Source: Clostridiaceae bacterium (GTDB lineage Bacteria; Bacillota; Clostridia; Oscillospirales; Acutalibacteraceae). Taken from it: a DNA stretch of 11,537 nt. Made by a program: the position numbers and the translations under genes. Shown in pieces: positions 6,629-11,537 of the stretch (position 1 is the first letter of the stretch; each line of letters starts with the position of its first letter). The notes under the pieces were generated by a model, which had not been told where the DNA came from, ran no database searches, and saw only the letters and a list, made by a program, of their open reading frames with translations. The stretch is taken from NCBI GenBank assembly GCA_016292705.1, contig JAEDHZ010000033.1, forward strand, positions 1 to 11,537, in the 5' to 3' direction.

Positions 6629-7099
6629 TCACAACGCCTTTTTGAAAGCCCTTGCAAGCTTTTCGGGTTCGTCATAAACGGTATAGAAAATGAATTTACC
6701 TTTTCTGATCAGAACAAAATTTTCCAAAAGTGCGCTCTGTTCGGGCGCATAGTTTTTGAAAAGTGCTTTTTTTGCTTCAACACGATTTTTGATAAGCTCT
6801 GTAATACGCTGCACATCCTCCGAGGTCTTTGCTTCAACCAAAAGCAGCTCTCTGACCTCCATGACTGAATCGGAGGATATGTATATCACATTTTCAACAT
6901 CTTTTTCGCCAAAAGAGAACTCCTTGACAAGAACCGTGTTGTCACGAACCATGAGAGAATCAAGATCAACCTGTTCGGTAACCGGAGTGAAAACCTCCTG
7001 AGCCGTTTTGGAAGAACCGGCGTTCCCTGCAAGCATTGCGCCGATGAAAACAACAAGAACCACAGCGCAAAGAATTTCAAAATACCGTTGCCTGCTCAT
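6629..7099 (-). CDS. DUF4358 membrane-anchored extracytoplasmic protein
   Basis: This 156-residue protein has a signal anchor at about 8-24 and a DUF4358 domain at about 35-150. The evidence is the pattern 'MEVRELLLVEAKTSEDVQRITELIKNRVEAKKALFKNYAPEQSALLENFVLIRKGKFIFYTVYDEPE', given here in brief as: an acidic/hydrophobic strand, a long helix ending 'R.EAKK..F.NYAPEQ', then 'G.FIFY.VYD'. DUF4358 genes are commonly found beside MBOAT and DHHW genes in Clostridia, but their biochemical role is not established. I chose ATG at 7099, which overlaps the SGNH stop as ATGA; GGAG at 7108-7111 lies 8 nt upstream. An in-frame TTG at 7138 would extend into the SGNH gene without a comparable ribosome site. 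The overlap implies coupled translation with the hydrolase. Confidence 0.88.
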   Translation of the reverse strand: MSRQRYFEILCAVVLVVFIGAMLAGNAGSSKTAQEVFTPVTEQVDLDSLMVRDNTVLVKEFSFGEKDVENVIYISSDSVMEVRELLLVEAKTSEDVQRITELIKNRVEAKKALFKNYAPEQSALLENFVLIRKGKFIFYTVYDEPEKLARAFKKAL

Positions 7100-7896
7100 G
7101 CATAGATCTCCATTTCTCTCATTATGAATTTGAGCCAATAGTCGTTATAGAACGAATAGGAAAGATGGATTCCGTCCGCACCGTAAAAATAATGGTTTTT
7201 GAAAACACTTGCGGAATCAAAGCATTCAACACCGAGCTCATTGCACATTTTAACAAGGCGCTCATTATAACGGGAAACATATCTGAAAACTTTTGATGTT
7301 GCAACCGAGGTATCAACCGGGAAAAGGAGGCTGACAACAATGCGTGTGTCCGGCAGTGCTTTTTTGAGACTTTTGATATCTTTTGTATATTGGTTAATAA
7401 AGCTGTCAACATGATACTGCTGGTCGCCTATCATATTAATTCCGTAGTGAAGAATAAGCACCGGAGGACGCACGGCAATAATCTTCGGCATTACAGACTC
7501 AAGGTGAAAAAGGCTTGCGCTGACCTTGGCAAAAATATGATTGCTGTTGAGTATTCCGTACACTCTGAGTCCCTCCATCAGGGAATCTCCGGCAATATAT
7601 ACATCCGAGAAGACTTTCCGATAGGAAAGCTTTCCGTTTTCAATCTGCTTGATCTGCTCTTCAATAAGGCCACGCATCGCCTCATAACGGAGAAACTCCT
7701 CATGTTTTTTTTGCGCAGCGGCCACCGCCTTTTCCGCTTTTTCAATCGGAACTGCGGCATATTTTTCAACAGCAGCAATGCCTGCAGAGGTATCGGCGCT
7801 GTCGTAGCTTTTTTTCGACTTCAAAATGAAAAAATTCGTCACGGGATAGACGATTATCAGTGCAAGAACAACCAACGAAACAATTATCTTTTTCAC
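7096..7896 (-). CDS. Membrane-anchored SGNH/GDSL hydrolase
   Basis: This 266-residue protein has a membrane anchor at about 4-25, an Ala/Lys/Glu-rich helical stretch (about 38-90, probably coiled coil) that would hold the catalytic domain away from the membrane, and an SGNH domain at about 95-260. The catalytic blocks are complete: 'IAGDSLMEGL' with Ser105 (block I), 'HYGINM' with Gly152 and Asn154 (block III), and 'DGIHLS' with Asp241 and His244 (block V). It is probably an O-acetyl esterase or acyltransferase acting on the same polymer as the MBOAT and DHHW proteins. The start is GTG at 7896: AGGAGG at 7905-7910 lies 8 nt upstream, and longer versions begin inside the promoter. It is the first gene of the operon and its stop overlaps the next ATG. 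Confidence 0.9.
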   Translation of the reverse strand: MKKIIVSLVVLALIIVYPVTNFFILKSKKSYDSADTSAGIAAVEKYAAVPIEKAEKAVAAAQKKHEEFLRYEAMRGLIEEQIKQIENGKLSYRKVFSDVYIAGDSLMEGLRVYGILNSNHIFAKVSASLFHLESVMPKIIAVRPPVLILHYGINMIGDQQYHVDSFINQYTKDIKSLKKALPDTRIVVSLLFPVDTSVATSKVFRYVSRYNERLVKMCNELGVECFDSASVFKNHYFYGADGIHLSYSFYNDYWLKFIMREMEIYA

Positions 7897-7904
7897 TTTG
7901 AATA

Positions 7905-7910
7905 CCTCCT
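7905..7910 (-). promoter_or_regulatory. Ribosome binding site that fixes a GTG start
   Basis: AGGAGG on the minus strand is 8 nt from GTG at 7896-7894. This rules out the upstream in-frame ATG at 7917, whose reading frame would run through this site. Confidence 0.85.
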
Positions 7911-7942
7911 CTGGCATTATTTTTGTTCCGGCATGTTTCTTA

Positions 7943-7971
7943 ATTGTATACTTGAGGGGCCTATAAATCAA
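7943..7971 (-). promoter_or_regulatory. Promoter of the acylation operon
   Basis: On the minus strand there is a -35 of TTGATT (7966-7971), a 17-bp spacer and a -10 of TACAAT (7943-7948; 5 of 6 consensus). It would start transcription near 7936 with a leader of about 40 nt before the GTG start. Confidence 0.65.
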
Positions 7972-8012
7972 TAGTAATTATGAATAATTAATAATAAATT
8001 TATATCAAAATA

Positions 8013-8040
8013 TTGGGCATAAAGATATTTCATTTATAAA
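8013..8040 (+). promoter_or_regulatory. Weak candidate promoter upstream of the folded island
   Basis: On the plus strand there is a -35 of TTGGGC (8013-8018), a 16-bp spacer and a -10 of TATAAA (8035-8040; 5 of 6). The -35 is poor and the region is AT-rich, so this could be chance. If real, it would start an RNA near 8047 that runs into the nested hairpin. Confidence 0.25.
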
Positions 8041-8053
8041 AAATCCAAAGTGC

Positions 8054-8122
8054 TCCGAAAGCCGTTTATTTCCGGCCTTCATGGACTGAGGAAGTCAGAA
8101 GCAAAAGCCGGTAACATTTTTT
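8054..8122 (+). ncRNA. Candidate structured RNA or terminator-like element
   Basis: A nested hairpin is visible: CCGGC (8072-8076) with GCCGG (8107-8111), CTTC (8077-8080) with GAAG (8098-8101), and GACT (8084-8087) with AGTC (8093-8096). Together these make 13 bp in three helices, and TTTTTT follows at 8117-8122 after a 5-nt gap. The upstream GCCG (8061-8064) can instead pair with CGGC (8073-8076), supported by GAA/TTC and TCC/GGA, giving a mutually exclusive fold. It matches no riboswitch class I can recognise. It lies upstream of the response-regulator promoter, so it would be a separate short transcript or a DNA-level feature. Confidence 0.3.
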
Positions 8123-8150
8123 GATTCAGAAAATTCAATTGTAATACTTT

Positions 8151-8159
8151 TGTTATAAT
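8151..8159 (+). promoter_or_regulatory. Extended -10 promoter of the two-component operon
   Basis: TGTTATAAT contains a perfect TATAAT (8154-8159) preceded by the TGn extension (8151-8153). No good -35 lies 16-18 bp upstream, which fits an extended -10 promoter or one that needs an activator. The transcript would start near 8166, with a leader of about 63 nt. Confidence 0.65.
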
Positions 8160-8228
8160 TATGGCAGTGACTTTTAATTATTTCGGCTTACTATATACCC
8201 GTAGTCGATACCACGGAGGGATAATCTG

Positions 8229-8921
8229 ATGTATAATGTTCTGGTTTGTGACGATGACAAGGCGATCGTTGATTCAACGGCGATCTATCTTAAAACGGAA
8301 GGATACAATGTTCTTTTTGCTTCCAACGGCAAAGAAGCACTCGACATAATTTCAAAAAATGATGTTCACTGCGTAATAATGGACATCATGATGCCGGTCA
8401 TGGACGGCATTGCGGCAACAATAAAGCTGCGCGAAAAAAGCAATGTTCCTGTGATTTTTCTTTCCGCAAAGAGTGAGGACACGGACAAAATTGCGGGGCT
8501 GGGTTTCGGTGCAGACGATTATGTTACAAAACCGTTCAGTCCGCTTGAGCTTCTTGCAAGGGTGAAATCTCAGATTCGCCGTTTTGTTTCCCTCGGAAGC
8601 ATCGCAAAAAAGGATTCCGTAATAACAACCGGGGGACTTTCAATTGACACAGAGGCGCAAGAGGTCACCGTTGACGGCGAACCCGTCCGCCTCACCGCCA
8701 CAGAGTATAAGATTGTGAAATACCTGATGGAAAACCTCGGTCACACGCTTTCGTCAAATCAGATTTATGAAAATGTCTGGAACGAGAACGCCTTCTCCTC
8801 GGAAAAAACCGTAACCGTCCACATCAGACGAATCCGTGAAAAAATTGAAATCGACTCAAAGAACCCGAAATACATAAAGGTGGTGTGGGGCATTGGATAC
8901 AAAATTGAAAAAATTCAGTAG
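8229..8921 (+). CDS. OmpR/PhoB-family response regulator (VanR-like)
   Basis: This 230-residue cytoplasmic transcription regulator has a receiver domain at about 1-118: acidic pocket Asp8/Asp9, phospho-acceptor Asp52 in 'VIMDIMMPVMDG', Ser79 in 'VIFLSAKSED' and Lys101 in 'DDYVTKPFSPLELLARV'. A winged-helix DNA-binding domain follows at about 130-228, with 'LTATEYKIVKYLMENLGHTLS', 'IYENVWNENAF' and 'KTVTVHIRRIREKIE', ending 'YIKVVWGIGYKIEK'. All catalytic residues are present. GGAGG (8215-8219) sits 9 nt before the ATG. The kinase start lies inside its 3' end. It is probably phosphorylated by that kinase; its targets are unknown, but the divergent acylation operon is an obvious candidate. Confidence 0.95.
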   Translation: MYNVLVCDDDKAIVDSTAIYLKTEGYNVLFASNGKEALDIISKNDVHCVIMDIMMPVMDGIAATIKLREKSNVPVIFLSAKSEDTDKIAGLGFGADDYVTKPFSPLELLARVKSQIRRFVSLGSIAKKDSVITTGGLSIDTEAQEVTVDGEPVRLTATEYKIVKYLMENLGHTLSSNQIYENVWNENAFSSEKTVTVHIRRIREKIEIDSKNPKYIKVVWGIGYKIEKIQ

Positions 8922-11537
8922 GTCAAAAATAACAAAGTCTATAGCATTCATTCTTGCGGTCGTGTTTTTCACCGCAGCCGTTGTGAATGTGGCTGCGGTG
9001 ATTTCCGGCGCAATGCAAAGCAGTGAAAAACAAAGTATCATTAAATCATATCTTACTAACGGCGACTACCTGATAACACGGGGAAGCAAATTCCGTGACG
9101 CCCTTGAACGATACTGCGAGGCAGCGGTCAAAACAAAGCTTGTCTATAAAAACGGCAGTGAAGAGGAGTATGAAGCCTATAAAGCCGCCCGTGACAACCA
9201 GACCTCGCTTCTTTTGAAAGACGCAAGGGAAAGTCTTGTTGAAAACATCTTGGCTGAAAGCGGAAAATCAGATTTTAATTTTCTTCTCAATGCCGTTGAC
9301 AGCAAAAAGGCAACCCTTAGAAAGCTCGGCGGTCACACCTGCTATATCAAAAGCGGCACGACACTCCATCAGGGCGGCACATGGGAAAGCTATATCACAG
9401 ACAAACACGGCAATGTGTATTACTCGGACTATTATGATTACTTTTGCGAAGTAATAAGCGACGGCAACATCGGCGAAAACGAGCCGTATGAAACCACTAC
9501 GATTCCTGACAAAGACGGAGAATTTGTGACAACGACGGTGTATAACAATGAATCTCCCTATGATTACATTATGTATTCCAGAAATCCGATTCCTGACAGG
9601 ATAAAGAAAAAGGCACAGAACCCGAAAAACATTGTTGAAATATGCTCGCTTCAGCATATTGACACAATGGAGAAATTTGACGGCTACTATGAATTTTCCG
9701 TTGACGACAGCCAGCTTGTTGACGCCGGGCCGCAGGGATTTTTCAGAGAGACAGTGAACAATCTTTCGGACTTCAAGGGAAAAGCTGAATTTTATAAAGA
9801 TGAGTTCAGCCGTTTTTCCCATGCTTCAATAATCATTGCAGACGAGGACAGCGGAAAAATCATTTTTTCAAACGCAACCGATTTCAACACAACAAGCAAA
9901 ACGCTTTCCGAGGCTGAAAAGCAGGTTGATTGGGCTGCCTTCGGCTTTACTTACAGCGTCAAAAGCGGTGTAGCCTACGGAAAAATGATCGGCGGCGACA
10001 GCATGCAAAGGGAGGCAGTAGACTGTGTCCGGGAAACCCTGGACAGAGATTTTGCAGGCTTCGGCGGAAGCTATAAAATCTTTGTTATGACGGACAGCTT
10101 CTTTTCTTACGAGGAGCTTGCTGCCGGAATAAGCGATTCTCACGATCCGTTTGAGGGTGCACTTGCAGATTCAAACACAGCGCAAAAGGAAGTACGGCGG
10201 CAGATTATCGGCACAGCATTGTTTCTTCTTCTCTTTTTTGCCGTGACGGTTTATCTCATCGCAGTTGCCGGAAGGAAACCTGAGGACAACGAGCTTCACC
10301 CGGCTTACGGCGACAAGATTTTCACCCTGTTGAGAACATTTATCGACCTTGGCGCAATTGCCGCAATTGCAACCGGAGCCGTTGTCTGGATAGGTTATTC
10401 AATTGAAAACATTGCCGCTTCGGGAAATGTTTTTTACTACTCCGTCATTGTTCTGTGCGGCATAAGCGTAGGTGCATTTTTGCTTGATTGGCTGCTGTAT
10501 CTTGCACGACACATTAAAAACCGAAGCCTGATTAAAAATCTTCTCATTGTCAGACTGATTCAGATTATTTCAAAAAGAGTCCGTATAAACCGTGAAAAAA
10601 AGAAGGCTCTACCCCCGGTTTACAAGGATATCTTTAAGGATGTTTTGAAGAAGCTTGCGATATTTGTCCTTTTGCCGAATATTGTTGTCGGTCTGCCGTG
10701 TGTTATCGCCGTTTCCGAGCAAGAGTTCGGCGGCTGGTTCTTCGGCTTTTTCCTGGCTCTTTGGGATCTTGCCATGCTCGGATATGCGGTGTACTACGCT
10801 TTTTGTGTCCGCAAGGTGTTCTTTGCGCTTGACGAAATGCGCAAGGGTAACCACACAATCAGGATTGAAACCGAAAAAATGCCTGCGGCGGTCAGGAATG
10901 CCGCTCTTGACGCAATGCACCTCGGCGAAGGTCTTATTGCTGCGGTTGAAAACGCAGTCAAGGAGGAACGGATGAAAGCGGAACTTATTACGAATGTCTC
11001 CCACGACCTCAAAACTCCGCTGACTTCGATAATAAATTACACAGACCTGCTCTCCCGTTGCGAAATAACGGACGAAACGGCTCTGGGCTATATCGGTATT
11101 CTCAAGGAAAAGAGCGAGCGGCTCAAAAAGCTGATTGAAGACCTTGTTGAAGCATCAAAAGCCTCCTCGGGCGCAATGAAAGTTGAACTGATGAAAGTCA
11201 GTCTGAGCGAGCTTGCATTGCAGCTTGAGGGTGAATATGAGGATGAATATCAGGCAAAGGGTCTGGAACTCATTGTTGACTCAAAGGAAGAAGATATTTT
11301 TGTTCTTGCGGACGGAAAGCTTTGCCACCGTATTCTTGACAACCTCATGGGAAATGTCAAAAAATACGCCATGCCGAACACAAGGGTTTACATGACGATC
11401 AAAAGGTCTGCGGACGGCTCTTTCGCTTCGGTAACGCTCAAGAACATTTCCGAGGGCAAGCTCAACATTTCTCCGCAGGAACTGAAAGCACGCTTTGTCC
11501 GTGGCGACGCTTCAAGAACAAGCGAGGGTAACGGACT
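8893..11537 (+). CDS. Sensor histidine kinase, multi-pass, with large extracytoplasmic domain (partial, 3' end missing)
   Basis: The frame is open for about 881 residues and runs off the window. I place the start at TTG 8893 (M-D-T-K-L-K-K-F), with AAGGTGG (8877-8883) 9 nt upstream. A second in-frame TTG at 8905 is possible. It overlaps the response regulator by 29 bp, so the two are probably translationally coupled. TM1 is at about 15-38. An extracytoplasmic region at about 39-436 matches no domain I recognise. Further membrane segments follow at about 437-458, 481-502, 514-537, 586-610 and 614-640. The kinase core has the H box 'ELITNVSHDLKTPLTSIINY' with His704, a helix ending 'LKKLIEDLVEASKASSG', and the N box 'ILDNLMGNVKKYAM' with Asn821. 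The visible sequence ends at 'RTSEGNGL', the start of the G2 box, so about 30 residues are probably missing. The signal sensed is unknown. Confidence 0.92.
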   Translation, partial: MDTKLKKFSRSKITKSIAFILAVVFFTAAVVNVAAVISGAMQSSEKQSIIKSYLTNGDYLITRGSKFRDALERYCEAAVKTKLVYKNGSEEEYEAYKAARDNQTSLLLKDARESLVENILAESGKSDFNFLLNAVDSKKATLRKLGGHTCYIKSGTTLHQGGTWESYITDKHGNVYYSDYYDYFCEVISDGNIGENEPYETTTIPDKDGEFVTTTVYNNESPYDYIMYSRNPIPDRIKKKAQNPKNIVEICSLQHIDTMEKFDGYYEFSVDDSQLVDAGPQGFFRETVNNLSDFKGKAEFYKDEFSRFSHASIIIADEDSGKIIFSNATDFNTTSKTLSEAEKQVDWAAFGFTYSVKSGVAYGKMIGGDSMQREAVDCVRETLDRDFAGFGGSYKIFVMTDSFFSYEELAAGISDSHDPFEGALADSNTAQKEVRRQIIGTALFLLLFFAVTVYLIAVAGRKPEDNELHPAYGDKIFTLLRTFIDLGAIAAIATGAVVWIGYSIENIAASGNVFYYSVIVLCGISVGAFLLDWLLYLARHIKNRSLIKNLLIVRLIQIISKRVRINREKKKALPPVYKDIFKDVLKKLAIFVLLPNIVVGLPCVIAVSEQEFGGWFFGFFLALWDLAMLGYAVYYAFCVRKVFFALDEMRKGNHTIRIETEKMPAAVRNAALDAMHLGEGLIAAVENAVKEERMKAELITNVSHDLKTPLTSIINYTDLLSRCEITDETALGYIGILKEKSERLKKLIEDLVEASKASSGAMKVELMKVSLSELALQLEGEYEDEYQAKGLELIVDSKEEDIFVLADGKLCHRILDNLMGNVKKYAMPNTRVYMTIKRSADGSFASVTLKNISEGKLNISPQELKARFVRGDASRTSEGNG

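Larger units (their letters stand above)
7897..8228. other. Divergent intergenic region (332 bp)
   Basis: From left to right it holds the leader and promoter of the minus-strand acylation operon, a very AT-rich stretch (about 7972-8045), a GC-richer island with nested inverted repeats (8054-8111) flanked by A6 at 8038-8043 and T6 at 8117-8122, and then the extended -10 promoter and ribosome site of the response regulator. I see no open reading frame here that has a ribosome site. Confidence 0.8.

Noticed and set aside
7100..7138. Longer N-terminus for the DUF4358 protein from TTG 7138
   Set aside because: The extension is hydrophilic, overlaps the SGNH gene and has no good ribosome site, while ATG 7099 has GGAG 8 nt upstream and puts the signal anchor at the N-terminus.
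5167..7896. dlt operon for D-alanylation of teichoic acid
   Set aside because: The MBOAT gene alone could suggest DltB, but the partners are SGNH, DUF4358 and DHHW proteins, with no D-alanine ligase (DltA) or carrier protein (DltC) in the window.
7897..7971. Longer N-terminus for the SGNH hydrolase starting at 7971
   Set aside because: The extension begins with a TTG that is part of the predicted -35, and it reads through the promoter and the AGGAGG site, so the GTG at 7896 is the better start.
8041..8122. Known riboswitch (c-di-GMP, cobalamin, lysine, glycine, TPP, FMN) upstream of the response regulator
   Set aside because: I compared the conserved core motifs I remember for these classes and found none. 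The element also lies upstream of the gene's own promoter, not in its leader.
9268..9822. 184-codon minus-strand open frame inside the kinase gene
   Set aside because: It is antisense to the kinase, which has clear domain motifs in the plus frame. It has no ribosome site I can see and its low-complexity hydrophobic/basic composition looks like a shadow frame.
10609..11004. 131-codon minus-strand open frame opposite the kinase membrane and H-box region
   Set aside because: It is antisense to coding sequence with conserved H-box residues, and it resembles no family I know.
1..11537. Mobile element, CRISPR array or defence island
   Set aside because: I saw no transposase, integrase, terminal inverted repeat pair, regularly spaced repeats or nuclease/toxin genes, and all the genes look like chromosomal envelope and signalling functions.

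Overview
The window looks like a low-to-moderate-GC Gram-positive anaerobe of the class Clostridia, probably near the Ruminococcaceae/Oscillospiraceae. This is inferred from strong AGGAGG-type ribosome sites, TTG and GTG starts backed by those sites, a VanR/VanS-like two-component pair, and DUF4358 and DHHW proteins beside an MBOAT acyltransferase. I see no tRNA, rRNA, CRISPR array, transposase or phage gene. Family names come from recognising motifs by eye; no database search was run.

Layout. At the left edge, one plus-strand gene encodes a small membrane-anchored protein with an Ig-like domain. It is separated by a bidirectional terminator hairpin (522-580) from a minus-strand block. In the direction of transcription that block is: a zinc-ribbon/TM/TPR-like protein (TTG start, structured leader), a membrane protein coupled to it by TGATG, a terminator, a GNAT acetyltransferase, and a MIF/tautomerase-family protein.

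The centre (3946-7896) is a compact four-gene minus-strand operon: a membrane-anchored SGNH/GDSL hydrolase, a DUF4358 protein, an MBOAT (AlgI/DltB-type) acyltransferase and a DHHW (AlgJ/AlgX-like) protein. It ends in a GC-rich intrinsic terminator. Together these genes look like a system that moves acyl (probably acetyl) groups across the membrane onto an extracellular polymer. The MBOAT passes the group across, the DHHW and SGNH proteins transfer or remove it outside, and the DUF4358 protein has an unknown accessory role.

A 332-bp intergenic region (7897-8228) carries a promoter for that operon, a candidate folded RNA or terminator-like element, and a promoter for the divergent two-component system. 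The OmpR-family response regulator overlaps a large multi-spanning sensor kinase with an extracytoplasmic region of about 400 residues. The kinase runs off the right end just before its G2 box. The divergent arrangement suggests, but does not show, that the kinase/regulator pair controls the acylation operon or responds to the same envelope signal.

The most notable points are the acylation cassette with two different SGNH-like enzymes facing a two-component system, the two intergenic regions with mutually exclusive RNA folds, and the zinc-ribbon/TPR protein coupled to a possibly protease-derived membrane protein.
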